A stretch of 64,000 nucleotides of DNA, from positions 930,001-994,000 of the forward strand of contig NZ_VFVR01000001.1 of assembly GCF_006442205.1 (NCBI RefSeq), read 5' to 3'. The number at the start of each line of letters is the position of its first letter. Position 1 is the stretch's first letter. Made by a program: the position numbers and the translations under genes. Under the pieces are notes generated by a model. That model did no database searches, was not told the origin of the DNA, and saw nothing but the letters and a program-made list of their open reading frames with translations. The stretch is from Mesorhizobium sp. B2-3-12. Its GTDB lineage: Bacteria; Pseudomonadota; Alphaproteobacteria; Rhizobiales; Rhizobiaceae. Positions 34,201 through 42,999 of the stretch are shown here, in pieces.

Positions 34201-36721
34201 CAATATCGGCTCCGACAAGCTGTTGAAGACCATCACGGCGACCATACCGGCCGGCGGCAGCACCGTCGACATCCCCGTCGGCGACGATTGGGGCGCCGGC
34301 GCCTATGTCACGGCAACCCTGTTCCGGCCGGGCGACGCGCAGGAAAGCCGCATGCCGGCCCGCGCCATCGGCGTGAAATGGCTGACGGTCGATCCGGGCG
34401 CCAAGAAACTCGCCGTTACGCTGACGCCGCCGGAAAAGACCGTGCCGCGCCAGCAGCTGTCGATCCCGGTTTCCGTGGCCGGCGTACAGCCGGGCACCAA
34501 TGCCTATGTCACGGTTGCCGCCGTCGATGTCGGCATCCTCAACCTGACCAACTACAAGGCGCCGGATCCGGAGGACTGGTTCTTCGGCCAGCGCATGCTG
34601 GGCATGGAGATCCGCGACATCTACGGCCGCCTGATCGACGGCTCGCTGGGCACCACCGGCAAGCTCAGGACCGGCGGTGACGGCGCCAACATGCAGACGC
34701 AAGGCAGCCCGCCAACCGAAAAGCTGGTCGCCTTCTTCTCCGGCATCGTCCTGCTCGACGCCGACGGCAAGGCGCGGATCGACTTCGATATCCCGCAGTT
34801 CAACGGCACCGTGCGCGTCATGGCCGTCGCCTGGACCAAGGAAGCGGTCGGCCATGCCCAGGCGGACGTGATCGTGCGCGATCCCGTCGTCATCACCGCC
34901 GGCCTGCCGCGCTTCCTGGCGCCCGGCGACAACGCCGTCATGCGGCTCGACGTGGCCGACACCGACGGCCCGGCCGGCGACTATGCGCTGTCGATCGACA
35001 CCACCGGCGACCTGTCGACGGGTGACAAGCCCCTGCCCCAGAAGCTGACGCTCGCCCAGGGCAAGCGCCAGACCTTGACCGTGCCGCTGATCGCCGGGAC
35101 GGCGGGCAATGCCTCGCTCACCATCAAGCTGGCGCATGCCGACGGCACCAAGGTCGAACAGACGCTCTATGTGCCGGTGCGCCCGGCCCAATTGCCGGTC
35201 ACCACGCGCCTTGTGGTCGACCTCAAGGGCAATGGCGGCGCGCTACGCGTCGACAAGGAACTCTTGGCTGCCAGCCTGCTCGACGGCGCTTCGGTCTCGG
35301 TCGGCGTTTCGCAGGCGGCGGCCTTCGACGTGCCTTCGCTGCTGATGACGCTCGACCGCTACCCCTATGGTTGCGCCGAGCAGACCACCAGCCGCGCCAT
35401 GCCGCTTCTCTACGTCAACGAGATGGCATCGGGCGTCGGCATGGAAAGCGACCCGGACCTGCATGGCCGCGTCCAGGATGCGATCTACAAGGTCCTGAGC
35501 TACCAGTCCTCGAGCGGCAGCTTCGGCCTGTGGGGCCCGGGCTCCGGCGATCTGTGGCTGGACGCCTACGTCAGCGAGTTCCTGACCCGGGCGCGGGAGC
35601 AGAAATACGACGTCCCGAGCCTGGCGATGAACCAGGCCCTCAACAACCTGCAGAACTCGCTCGGCTACGACCAGAGCGTACAGGATCGCGGCAGCGAGAT
35701 TGCCTACGCGCTCTACGTGCTGGCCCGCAACAAGAAGGCCTCGATCGGCGACCTGCGCTATTACGCAGACACGCAGCTCGAAGCCTTCTCGAGCCCGATG
35801 GCCGTCGCCCAGCTGGCCGCGAGCCTGGCGCTCTATGGCGACACGCAGCGTTCGGAGGCGACGTTCAAGACCGCGCTGCAGCTCGCCAAATCGAGCAGCG
35901 ACTACGACTGGTACCGCTCCGACTACGGCTCGGCGCTGCGTGACGGCGCGGCCATGCTGTCGCTGGCGGCGGAATCGAAGCCGGTATCGACCATCGTGCC
36001 GGAGCTGATCAAGCTGGTGACCAGGAAACGCGCCGAAGCCCGCTGGACCAGCACCCAGGACGATTCCTGGATGCTGTTGGCGGCCCGTGCGTTGAAGGAG
36101 GGCAACGACTCCATCACGCTGACCGTCAATGGCGCGCCGCATTCCGGCGGCTATTCCAACCAGGTCAACGGTTCCGAGCTGGTCGACAGTCCGCTCGAAA
36201 TCGCCAACACCGGCAAGACCCCGCTGCAGGCCGTCGTCACCACCGTGGCCTCGCCCATCCAGCCCCTGCCGGCCGGTGGTGACGGCTTCACCATCAGCCG
36301 TACCTACTACAAGCTTGATGGCACCGAAGCCAATGTCACGGAGGCAACCCAGAACGAACGCTATGTCGTCGTGCTCAAGGTCACCGAGCAGAACAGCTGG
36401 CCATCGCGCCTGCTGGTCACCGACCTATTGCCGGCCGGCTTCGAGATCGACAATCCGGGCCTGGTTTCCAGTGCCCAGTTGACGAACTTCTCCTGGCTGG
36501 CACAGACCGACGCCGCGCATCTGGAATTCCGCGACGACCGTTTCGTCGCGGCGTTCAACCCGGCCGACGGCGACCACGACCACAATCTGACGCTCGCCTA
36601 TGTCGTGCGCGCCGTGACGCCGGGCACCTACGCCCATCCGGCGGCAACGGTGGAGGACATGTACCGGCCGCAATATTCGGCCCGTACCGCCACCGGCATG
36701 ATGGAGATCAAGGCGCCGTAA
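31223..36721 (+). CDS. PAN-domain alpha-2-macroglobulin family protein
   Basis: An 1832-residue secreted protein. A signal peptide (about 1-32) is followed by a PAN/Apple-like module (DYFGFDLRS, DQCKTTCLGDPACRAFTYN, KWCFLK), a TPR-like stretch (about 150-280), and then the macroglobulin MG domains and thioester domain. The thioester motif PYGCAEQ places Cys at about residue 1384. Bacterial alpha-2-macroglobulins are periplasmic protease traps that protect the envelope and are usually encoded next to PBP1C, as here. No lipobox is seen, so it is probably soluble or held by other means. The N-terminal PAN and TPR parts are additions to the E. coli YfhM-type layout. Confidence 0.92.
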   Translation: MAMRAARGLSILVLLFLAWANALAWNGVAQAAEARRIATTDNSDYFGFDLRSDQNVTLDQCKTTCLGDPACRAFTYNTKAKWCFLKSDYNQLKSFNGAVAGKVVNIDGDPDIGAPPELAFFPNWMADQAQQYRNKLLGPAFDKPAEGMAALTNAAEQAVLTGDHRSAMQKYESAVSVMPDDGQLWLRLARETLAVQPAANTSEASTLPANGTSAAFNAYKLLRTTRTRAEVLALLGNGLDKRDLYRPALQAYEASLALETSPAVQAEYADLKARKGFRVIDHSVDADTSAPRICAQFSEELVKTGVDYAQFVTVDNAPPKGVEAKDKQICVEGLEHGQHYDVTFRAGLPAAIGEVTAAPVVLSIYVQDRAPSARFTGDSFVLPAGARRGIPIVTVNMNAAEMKLYRIGDRSLAQLLSGYQFLHQLDGYDISNISEQMGEPVWKGQLDIVSDLNKEVTTSFPVDEALPQRKPGVYVLTAQPVNDKSDDYGSLATQWFVVSDIGLSTYTGQDGLNVFARSLGSAKPIAGAELTLVARNNEVLGTATSDANGHAVFNPGLTRGDGGMVPAVLMAKQGDNDFVFLDMAKAGFDLSDRGVTGRAAPGALDVYAWTERGIYRAGEDVHVAALARDGAAKAVENLPLTFIFSRPDGVEDRRIVSDGVSAGGHAVDLPLEPNAMRGTWSVSIHTDPKQPAVASQMFLVEDFVPDRIEFDMKADKQEIARGETANINIDGRFLYGAPAAGLALEGELTLSTSRDWDRFPNFSFGLADEQSAEPTVTPLTDLPVVGDDGKATFPVTVDQLPSTTKLVDGKVTVRMRETGGRAIERSLNIGIRPQGHMIGIRPDFADGEVPQGGTAKFSLIAVDPDGKREALKGAQWSLVKVERNYQWYRSNNSWNYEPVSLTKSIANGQIDLGADGDATVSVPVDWGQYRLEVETSDPEGPATSYEFDAGWYVASTTTETPDGLEIALDKDNYAAGEVAKLKISPHFAGELLINIGSDKLLKTITATIPAGGSTVDIPVGDDWGAGAYVTATLFRPGDAQESRMPARAIGVKWLTVDPGAKKLAVTLTPPEKTVPRQQLSIPVSVAGVQPGTNAYVTVAAVDVGILNLTNYKAPDPEDWFFGQRMLGMEIRDIYGRLIDGSLGTTGKLRTGGDGANMQTQGSPPTEKLVAFFSGIVLLDADGKARIDFDIPQFNGTVRVMAVAWTKEAVGHAQADVIVRDPVVITAGLPRFLAPGDNAVMRLDVADTDGPAGDYALSIDTTGDLSTGDKPLPQKLTLAQGKRQTLTVPLIAGTAGNASLTIKLAHADGTKVEQTLYVPVRPAQLPVTTRLVVDLKGNGGALRVDKELLAASLLDGASVSVGVSQAAAFDVPSLLMTLDRYPYGCAEQTTSRAMPLLYVNEMASGVGMESDPDLHGRVQDAIYKVLSYQSSSGSFGLWGPGSGDLWLDAYVSEFLTRAREQKYDVPSLAMNQALNNLQNSLGYDQSVQDRGSEIAYALYVLARNKKASIGDLRYYADTQLEAFSSPMAVAQLAASLALYGDTQRSEATFKTALQLAKSSSDYDWYRSDYGSALRDGAAMLSLAAESKPVSTIVPELIKLVTRKRAEARWTSTQDDSWMLLAARALKEGNDSITLTVNGAPHSGGYSNQVNGSELVDSPLEIANTGKTPLQAVVTTVASPIQPLPAGGDGFTISRTYYKLDGTEANVTEATQNERYVVVLKVTEQNSWPSRLLVTDLLPAGFEIDNPGLVSSAQLTNFSWLAQTDAAHLEFRDDRFVAAFNPADGDHDHNLTLAYVVRAVTPGTYAHPAATVEDMYRPQYSARTATGMMEIKAP

Positions 36722-36751
36722 GGTGCCTTGGCGGATATGAACGTGAGGCTA

Positions 36752-36806
36752 GCGCTGCCCCTCATTGCCCTGCCGGGCATTTCTCCCCGTATAGTGACGG
36801 GGAGAA
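36752..36806. repeat. Mosaic palindromic repeat, copy 3 (tail type a)
   Basis: It begins GCGCTGCCCCTCAT, has the a-type tail (TGCCCTGCCGGGCA) and ends with the core palindrome at 36783-36804. It pairs head-to-head with copy 4, 34 bp further on. Confidence 0.88.
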
Positions 36807-36838
36807 AGGGGCTAGCGCCGACCGCCGCGACAGCTGCC

Positions 36839-36894
36839 TTCTCCCCGTCACTATACGGGGAGAAGGTGCCGGCAGGCGGATGAGGGGCAGCGCC
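36839..36894. repeat. Mosaic palindromic repeat, copy 4 (tail type b)
   Basis: The core palindrome (36841-36862) is followed by the b-type tail (GGTGCCGGCAGGCGG) and terminal GATGAGGGGCAGCGCC. The next base is the A of the chosen pbpC start codon, so GAGGGG within the repeat is the pbpC Shine-Dalgarno sequence. Confidence 0.88.
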
Positions 36895-38985
36895 ATGCTC
36901 TCCAGGAAATTTCTTCGCCGTTCAGCCATCACGGCAGCCTCCCTGGCGGGGTTCGCGGCAATCGCCACCGCCGCCCTCTGGGAACTCGACCGCGCCTTCC
37001 CGCCCCCCTTGCCAGCCGAACTCACCGTCTCCACCGAAGTCCAGGACCGCGACGGCCAGTTGTTGCGCGCCTTCGCGACACCCGACGGCTACTGGCGGCT
37101 CGAAACCCGGCTCGACCAGGTCGACAAGCAGTTCGTCGACATGCTGGTCACCTATGAGGACAAGCGCTTCTGGGACCATGAGGGCGTCGACGTGCTGGCG
37201 CTGGCGCGCGCCGCCGGCCAGTTCGCCACCAGCGGCCATATCGTTTCCGGCGGCTCGACCCTGTCGATGCAGCTTGCCCGCCTGATCGAGCCGCGCGAAA
37301 GCCGCAGCCTCGGCTCCAAGATCAAGCAGATGCTGCGCGCCATCCAGATCGAGCGGCGGCTGTCGAAGCGCGAGATCCTCGAACGCTATCTGACGCTGGC
37401 GCCCTATGGCGGCAATCTGGAAGGCGTGCGCGCCGCTTCGCTCGCCTATTTTGGCAAGGAGCCGAAACGGCTCACCGTCTCGGAAGCCGCCCTTCTCGTG
37501 GCGCTGCCCCAACTGCCGGAAAAGCGCCGGCCCGACCGCAACCTCAAGATCGCTCACGCAGCGCGCGACCGTGTGCTGAGCCGCATGGTCTCATCGGGCC
37601 TGATCGGTGAGCGCGAGGCGGCACGCGCCGCACTCGACGATGTGTCGGGCCTGCGGCGCACCTTGCCGGCGCTCGCCCCGCATGCCTCTTACGCGATGCT
37701 GCCCAAGGCCGTCCCCGGCCAGCCGCTCAAGCTGACGATCCGCAAAAGCGTCCAGCAAGGACTGGAACAGGTCGCGCGTGACGCCGCCACCCGGCTCGGG
37801 CCGCGTCTGTCCGTCGCCATGGTGCTGGCCGACGCCCGCACCGGCGACATTCTGGGCGAAGTCGGCTCGGCCAATTTCTTCGATTCCAGCCGTTCCGGCT
37901 GGATCGACATGACCAAGGTCGTGCGTTCGCCCGGCTCGACGTTGAAGCCGTTCATCTACGGCCTCGCCTTCGAGCAGGGCTTGGTGGCGCAGGAAACGCT
38001 GATCGAGGACAGCCCGGTCGATTTCGGCGGCTATCGGCCGAAGAACTTCGACATGGGCTATCAGGGCGATGTCTCGATCCGCCAGGCGTTGCAACTGTCG
38101 CTCAACGTGCCGGCGATCCGCGTGCTCGACGCGGTCGGCCCGGCGCGGCTGACGGCGCGCTTCCGCCAGGCCGGCGTCAACCCGATCCTGCCGGTCAACC
38201 AGGCTCCGGGTCTGGCCATCGGCCTCGGCGGCGTCGGCGTCACGCTGCGCGATCTCGTCCAGCTCTATACGGGGCTCGCCAATGGCGGCAAGACGCACTC
38301 GCTGCGCGACGGCACCGAGCCGGCCAATGCCGTGAGTTCGACCACCACCATTCTCAACGACCAGGCCAACTGGCAGATCATCGACATTCTCTCGGGGGTA
38401 AAGCCGCCCGAAGGCGCCTTGCAACGCGGCATCGCCTACAAGACCGGCACCTCCTACGGCTACCGGGACGCCTGGTCGGTGGGCTTCGACGGCCGCTATG
38501 TGCTGGGCGTCTGGGTCGGCCGGCCCGATGCCGGCGCGGTGCCGGGCCTCTCCGGCTATGTCTCGGCCGCCCCGATCCTGTTCGAGGGCTTCGTCCGCTC
38601 GGGGCTGGCGACCGTGCCGCTGCCGGGCAAACCGCCCGGCACCTTCACCCCCAGGCGGGAGGAGCTGCCGGTGACGCTTGCCCGCTTCGGCGCCGGCGCG
38701 GATGGCCTGGTGCAGGCGACGCCGACCGAACCCGCGCCGACCATCATCTTCCCGCCGGACGGCGCCCGCGTCGATCTCGCCACCAACTCGGCCGACGCCT
38801 CGCCGCTGGTGCTGAAGCTGCAAGGCGGCCGCGCGCCGTTCCGCTGGCTGGCCAACGGCAAACCCCTCATCGGCCTCGACCGCCGCCGCACCGCGACCTG
38901 GCAGCCCGACGGCGCCGGTTACTCGACGCTGACCGTCATCGACGCCGCGGGACGGGCGGCGAGTGTGAAAGTGTTCGTTGAATAG
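36895..38985 (+). CDS. pbpC: Penicillin-binding protein 1C
   Basis: A 696-residue bifunctional peptidoglycan synthase. After one N-terminal membrane helix, the glycosyltransferase domain has YEDKRFWDHEGVD (catalytic Glu) and GGSTLSMQLARL. The transpeptidase domain has the nucleophile motif SPGSTLKP (Ser348, Lys351), SLN and KTGTS (Lys516). The last 90 residues form the PBP1C C-terminal domain (IIFPPDGARVDL, FRWLANGKP). It follows the alpha-2-macroglobulin gene, the conserved pairing in proteobacteria. I start it at the second ATG; the upstream ATG at 36880 lies inside the palindromic repeat and has a poorly spaced ribosome-binding site. Confidence 0.93.
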   Translation: MLSRKFLRRSAITAASLAGFAAIATAALWELDRAFPPPLPAELTVSTEVQDRDGQLLRAFATPDGYWRLETRLDQVDKQFVDMLVTYEDKRFWDHEGVDVLALARAAGQFATSGHIVSGGSTLSMQLARLIEPRESRSLGSKIKQMLRAIQIERRLSKREILERYLTLAPYGGNLEGVRAASLAYFGKEPKRLTVSEAALLVALPQLPEKRRPDRNLKIAHAARDRVLSRMVSSGLIGEREAARAALDDVSGLRRTLPALAPHASYAMLPKAVPGQPLKLTIRKSVQQGLEQVARDAATRLGPRLSVAMVLADARTGDILGEVGSANFFDSSRSGWIDMTKVVRSPGSTLKPFIYGLAFEQGLVAQETLIEDSPVDFGGYRPKNFDMGYQGDVSIRQALQLSLNVPAIRVLDAVGPARLTARFRQAGVNPILPVNQAPGLAIGLGGVGVTLRDLVQLYTGLANGGKTHSLRDGTEPANAVSSTTTILNDQANWQIIDILSGVKPPEGALQRGIAYKTGTSYGYRDAWSVGFDGRYVLGVWVGRPDAGAVPGLSGYVSAAPILFEGFVRSGLATVPLPGKPPGTFTPRREELPVTLARFGAGADGLVQATPTEPAPTIIFPPDGARVDLATNSADASPLVLKLQGGRAPFRWLANGKPLIGLDRRRTATWQPDGAGYSTLTVIDAAGRAASVKVFVE

Positions 38986-39063
38986 TCTGCATCAAGGGAT
39001 TCAGGAGACTGGCCTTTCGAGGTCGGGGGATAAGGGATAAATTGCCTGATGTCCGGTGCGAGG

Positions 39064-39109
39064 CGCCCCCCTCTGGCCTGCCGGCCATCTCCCCCTCAAG
39101 GGGGGAGAT
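39064..39109. repeat. Second-type mosaic palindrome, left copy
   Basis: The core at 39087-39109 has arms ATCTCCCC and GGGGAGAT. It is preceded by a tail with CCCCTCTGGCCTGCCGGCC, which mirrors the tails of the 4.7 and 36.8 kb repeats. Confidence 0.8.
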
Positions 39110-39168
39110 CGGATGGCCCGGCCGCTTTCGCCAATGACCAACGGCGGCGCGCGACGCAAAAGCTGCCA

Positions 39169-39213
39169 ATCTCCCCCCTTGAGGGGGAGATGCCCGGCAG
39201 GGCAGAGGGGGGC
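39169..39213. repeat. Second-type mosaic palindrome, right copy
   Basis: The core at 39169-39191 is inverted relative to the left copy. The tail TGCCCGGCAGGGCA then GAGGGGGGC abuts the chosen vanX-like GTG start and supplies its ribosome-binding site. Confidence 0.8.
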
Positions 39214-39936
39214 GTGCCACGCCATACCTTACGCAGCATAGCCGCCGTTTTAGCGACTTTCTTCGTAACTCTTCCCGCCTCGGCCGATCCCCTTCCCGCC
39301 GGCTTCGTCCGCCTTTCCGATATCGCCCCTTCTATCCGCCAAGACATTCGCTACGCCATCTCCGACAATTTCCTGCACCGCAAGGTGAACGGCTACGACG
39401 CGCCGGTCTGCATTCTCACCCGCCAGGCGGCCGAGGCGCTTTCCAGCGTCCAGACGGCGATCGCCGCCAAGGGTCTGACGCTGGTCGTCTTCGACTGCTA
39501 CCGCCCTGCCCGCGCCGTTGCCGACATGGGCGACTGGACGGTCGCGGGCGGACCGCCGGATCCGCAATGGTATCCGAAGGTCAAGCGCGGCGAGCTGGTC
39601 ACCCAAGGCTACGTCGCCCGGCAGTCGGCCCATTCACGTGGCTCGACCGTCGATGTCGCCATCGCAGGGACCGATGGTCCGCCCAGGTCGAAGCCGGCCT
39701 GTGGCGCCATCGATGCCGATACGCTCGATTTCGGCACCGGCTTCGATTGTTTCGACCCGACGAGCCAGACGGCGCACCGCCCGCTCGGCGCGGAAGCGGC
39801 GGCAAACCGCAAGCTCCTTGGCGATGCGATGGGTGCCCAAGGCTTCAGGAACTACGCGCGCGAATGGTGGCATTTTACGCTGGCCCACGAGCCATTTCAA
39901 AAGCAGCGCTTCGATTTCCCTGTGACCGCCGAGTAA
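39214..39936 (+). CDS. VanX-type D-alanyl-D-alanine dipeptidase, secreted
   Basis: A 240-residue zinc peptidase of the VanX/DdpX type. After a signal peptide ([21 protein letters not shown]), the metal-site motif [12 protein letters not shown] supplies His and Asp, and EWWHF supplies Glu and the third His. [10 protein letters not shown] carries the conserved Arg. Such enzymes hydrolyse D-Ala-D-Ala; a periplasmic form would recycle peptidoglycan dipeptide. I chose the GTG at 39214 because it yields a compact signal peptide; the open frame upstream (to 39049) simply reads through the palindromic repeats. An ATG at 39190 inside the repeat is the alternative. Confidence 0.88.
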   Translation: MPRHTLRSIAAVLATFFVTLPASADPLPAGFVRLSDIAPSIRQDIRYAISDNFLHRKVNGYDAPVCILTRQAAEALSSVQTAIAAKGLTLVVFDCYRPARAVADMGDWTVAGGPPDPQWYPKVKRGELVTQGYVARQSAHSRGSTVDVAIAGTDGPPRSKPACGAIDADTLDFGTGFDCFDPTSQTAHRPLGAEAAANRKLLGDAMGAQGFRNYAREWWHFTLAHEPFQKQRFDFPVTAE

Positions 39937-40147
39937 ACCAGCCCAAAGCGATCTTGCCCCGCAACCGCGCACCTCTAAATAGGTCGGACGGCGGGCCGAT
40001 TCCGCGCGGAACGGTCGCAAGGAAACTATTTCCCATTGCCGCGACAAATCGCCGAAGAATTTCTTCAGAAAGCCAAAAAAGACAACATTCGATGCATCTT
40101 ATTTCTATCAATTTGCTAGATTTGGCGCGGGTTCAACGGAGGCAGAA

Positions 40148-41176
40148 ATGACCAAACCTCATTTCAAGAAACTGCTCGGCGCGCTGGTCGTCACATCGGT
40201 TCTATCAGGCACGCTCGGTTTCGCGTTCGCCGACACCACCATTCTCAACGTGTCCTACGATCCGACACGCGAACTCTATAAAGCCTATGACGAGGCCTTC
40301 GCAGCGCACTGGAAGGCGGAGACCGGCGAGACGGTCACCATCCAGCAGTCGCATGGCGGATCGGGTGCCCAGGCCCGCGCCGTGATCGATGGTCTCGACG
40401 CCGATGTGGTGACGCTGGCGCTCGAAGGCGACATCAACGCCATCGTCTCGAAATCGAAGAAGATCAATCCCGACTGGCGCAAGAAGTTCGAAAACAATTC
40501 AGCGCCTTACACCTCGACCATCATCTTCCTGGTCCGCAAGGGCAATCCCAAGGGCATTCACGACTGGAGCGATCTGGTCAAGGACGGCGTCCAGGTGATC
40601 ACGCCCAACCCAAAGACTTCGGGCGGCGCACGCTGGAACTACCTCGCCGCCTGGGCCTATGCCAACGCCAATGATGGCGGCGACGAAGCCAAGAACAAGG
40701 AATTCGTGGGCAAGCTCTACGCCAACGCCCCGGTTCTCGACACCGGTGCCCGTGGCTCTACCGTGACCTTCGCGCAAAAGGGCATCGGCGACGTGCTGAT
40801 CGGCTGGGAAAATGATGCCTATCTGGCACTCGACGAATTCGGCGCAGACAATTTCGAGATCGTCTATCCCCCGACCTCGATCCTGGCCGAGCCGCCGGTG
40901 GCGATTGTCGATGCCAATGTCGATGCCAAGGGCACGCGCAAGGTGGCCGAAGCCTATCTCGGCTGGCTCTATTCCAAGGAAGCGCAAACGATCATCGCCA
41001 AGAACCACTATCGTCCGGCCAAGCCCGAACTGGTGGACGCGGCTGATATTCCCAAGACGCCCGATATCAAGCTGATCTCCATCGACGATCCGCTTTTCGG
41101 CGGCTGGAAGAAGGCACAGCCTTATCATTTCGGTGACGGTGGTATATTCGACCAGATCTACAAGCCGGCCCAGTGA
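40148..41176 (+). CDS. Sulfate/thiosulfate ABC transporter substrate-binding protein
   Basis: A 342-residue periplasmic protein of the Sbp/CysP type. The signal peptide ends near FAFADT. Diagnostic segments are [36 protein letters not shown] and [19 protein letters not shown], which form the sulfate-binding pocket in the family. It is the first gene of cysP/sbp-cysT-cysW-cysA, with GGAGGC before the ATG. Whether it prefers sulfate or thiosulfate cannot be read from the sequence. A second, more diverged paralogue lies at 45094-46080. Confidence 0.93.
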   Translation: MTKPHFKKLLGALVVTSVLSGTLGFAFADTTILNVSYDPTRELYKAYDEAFAAHWKAETGETVTIQQSHGGSGAQARAVIDGLDADVVTLALEGDINAIVSKSKKINPDWRKKFENNSAPYTSTIIFLVRKGNPKGIHDWSDLVKDGVQVITPNPKTSGGARWNYLAAWAYANANDGGDEAKNKEFVGKLYANAPVLDTGARGSTVTFAQKGIGDVLIGWENDAYLALDEFGADNFEIVYPPTSILAEPPVAIVDANVDAKGTRKVAEAYLGWLYSKEAQTIIAKNHYRPAKPELVDAADIPKTPDIKLISIDDPLFGGWKKAQPYHFGDGGIFDQIYKPAQ

Positions 41177-41198
41177 GCAAGATCTAGATCAGGACGAC

Positions 41199-42050
41199 AT
41201 GACCACAGCACCCGCGCAGGCGGGGTGGCGATTCAAGCAGCCGAGCGTCATTCCGGGTTTCGGATTGACGCTCGGCTTCTCGCTTGCCTACCTCACCCTC
41301 ATCATCCTCATCCCGCTTTCCGGGCTGATCTGGCGCTCGGCCGCCCTCGGCTGGACCGATTTCTGGGCTATCGCCACCGATCGCCGCACGCTCAACGCGC
41401 TGGAAATCAGCTTCGGCACCGCCTTCATCGCCGCGGTCGTCAATGTCGTTTTCGGCACCCTGGTCGCCTGGGTGCTGGTACGCTACCGCTTCCCCGGCCG
41501 TCGCATCGTCGATGCCATGGTCGACCTACCCTTCGCGCTGCCGACGGCGGTGGCCGGCATCGCGTTGACCACGCTCTACGCGCCCAATGGCTGGATCGGC
41601 AAGCTGCTGATGCCGCTCGGGCTCAAGGTCGCCTATACGCCGCTCGGCATCGTCATCGCCCTGGTTTTCATCGGCCTGCCCTTCGTCGTGCGCACCGTGC
41701 AGCCGATCATGGAGGAGATCGACAAGGAAGTTGAGGAAGCAGCCGCCACGCTCGGCGCCAGCCGCTTCCAGATCATCACCCGCGTGCTCTTTCCCGGCCT
41801 GGCGCCGGCCATCATCACCGGCTTCTCGCTTGCCTTCGCGCGCGGCGTCGGCGAATACGGCTCTGTCATCTTCATCGCTGGCAACCTGCCCTACAAATCC
41901 GAGATCGCGCCGCTTCTGATCGTCATCCGGCTCGAGGAATACAATTACCCCGCGGCGACCGCGATCGCGGCAATCATGCTGGCGCTCTCGTTCGTCATGC
42001 TGCTGGTCGTCAACCTCGTGCAGACATGGAGCCGCAAGCGCTATGGCTGA
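41199..42050 (+). CDS. cysT: Sulfate ABC transporter permease CysT
   Basis: A 283-residue inner-membrane permease with about six helices and the EAA loop [27 protein letters not shown], followed by [14 protein letters not shown], which is characteristic of CysT. I start it at ATG 41199, 22 nt after the SBP stop; the open frame runs back into the SBP gene without support. It overlaps cysW by 8 nt (ATGGCTGA), indicating translational coupling. Confidence 0.94.
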   Translation: MTTAPAQAGWRFKQPSVIPGFGLTLGFSLAYLTLIILIPLSGLIWRSAALGWTDFWAIATDRRTLNALEISFGTAFIAAVVNVVFGTLVAWVLVRYRFPGRRIVDAMVDLPFALPTAVAGIALTTLYAPNGWIGKLLMPLGLKVAYTPLGIVIALVFIGLPFVVRTVQPIMEEIDKEVEEAAATLGASRFQIITRVLFPGLAPAIITGFSLAFARGVGEYGSVIFIAGNLPYKSEIAPLLIVIRLEEYNYPAATAIAAIMLALSFVMLLVVNLVQTWSRKRYG

Positions 42051-42927
42051 CCCCGAGATCAAATCCTACGAACCGTATCACGAGAGCCGCTCGGCGGCGG
42101 TGACCGAAAGCCGGCCGGCGCAGGCCGTGCTGATGGCCATCGCTTTCGCTTTCCTCGGCATCTTCCTGCTCTTGCCGCTGATCATCGTCTTCCACGAGGC
42201 GCTGGCGAAAGGCGTCGGCGCCTATACGCAAGCACTGGGCGAACCGGACGCACGCTCGGCTATCCGCCTGACTCTGCTTGTCGCGGCGATCTCGGTGCCT
42301 CTCAATGTCGTCTTCGGCATCTCCGCCGCCTGGGCGATCGCCAAGTTCGAGTTCAAGGGCAAGGCGTTTCTGACCACGCTGATCGATCTACCCTTCTCGG
42401 TCTCGCCCGTCATTTCGGGTCTGGTCTACGTGCTGCTGTTCGGCGCCCAGGGGCTGCTCGGCGAGTGGCTGAAGGGACACGGCATCCAGATCCTGTTCGC
42501 CGTGCCGGGCATCGTGCTTGCCACCGTTTTCGTCACTTTCCCCTTCGTTGCCCGCGAACTGATCCCGCTGATGCAGGAACAGGGCAATGGTGACGAGGAA
42601 GCCGCCCTTTCGCTCGGCGCCAATGGCTGGCAGACCTTCTGGTATGTGACCTTGCCCAACGTCAAATGGGGGCTGCTCTACGGCGTGCTTCTGTGCAATG
42701 CGCGCGCCATGGGCGAATTCGGCGCGGTTTCGGTGGTGTCGGGCCATATCAGGGGCTTGACCAACACCATGCCGCTGCATGTCGAAATCCTCTACAACGA
42801 GTACAATGCCGTCGGCGCTTTTGCCGTCGCCTCGTTGCTTGCCGGGCTGGCGCTCGTCACCCTGGTCTTGAAAACACTGCTCGAGATGCGCTACGGCGCC
42901 GAACTCGCCGCGACGCGCGGACATTGA
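42043..42927 (+). CDS. cysW: Sulfate ABC transporter permease CysW
   Basis: A 294-residue inner-membrane permease. The EAA loop reads [27 protein letters not shown], and [15 protein letters not shown] with [14 protein letters not shown] is diagnostic for CysW. It forms the membrane channel with CysT and is energised by CysA. A 49-bp palindromic repeat separates it from cysA. Confidence 0.94.
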   Translation: MADPEIKSYEPYHESRSAAVTESRPAQAVLMAIAFAFLGIFLLLPLIIVFHEALAKGVGAYTQALGEPDARSAIRLTLLVAAISVPLNVVFGISAAWAIAKFEFKGKAFLTTLIDLPFSVSPVISGLVYVLLFGAQGLLGEWLKGHGIQILFAVPGIVLATVFVTFPFVARELIPLMQEQGNGDEEAALSLGANGWQTFWYVTLPNVKWGLLYGVLLCNARAMGEFGAVSVVSGHIRGLTNTMPLHVEILYNEYNAVGAFAVASLLAGLALVTLVLKTLLEMRYGAELAATRGH

Positions 42928-42931
42928 CTAA

Positions 42932-42980
42932 ATGCATGTCGCCCAAAAGTGGGCTCCGGTTTTGGGACAACGACATGCAT
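42932..42980. repeat. Rhizobial intergenic palindrome between cysW and cysA
   Basis: Long inverted arms (ATGCATGTCGCCCAAAA and TTTTGGGACAACGACATGCA, with a small bulge) form a 49-bp hairpin. I recognise this type as a dispersed intergenic palindrome of rhizobia and relatives. It lies inside the operon and could modulate cysA expression relative to the upstream genes. Confidence 0.8.
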
Positions 42981-42999
42981 CACCAACTGAGGGATTTGT

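Noticed and set aside
31289..35191. 1300-codon open frame opposite the alpha-2-macroglobulin gene
   Set aside because: It mirrors the codon pattern of a strongly supported gene with a signal peptide and thioester motif on the plus strand.
36752..39213. Palindromic repeats as a CRISPR array
   Set aside because: Repeats come as inverted pairs with different tails and irregular spacing, with no uniform spacers and no cas genes.
39049..39213. Longer N terminus for the VanX-like protein
   Set aside because: The extra 55 codons read through two palindromic repeats and would place the signal peptide in the middle of the protein.
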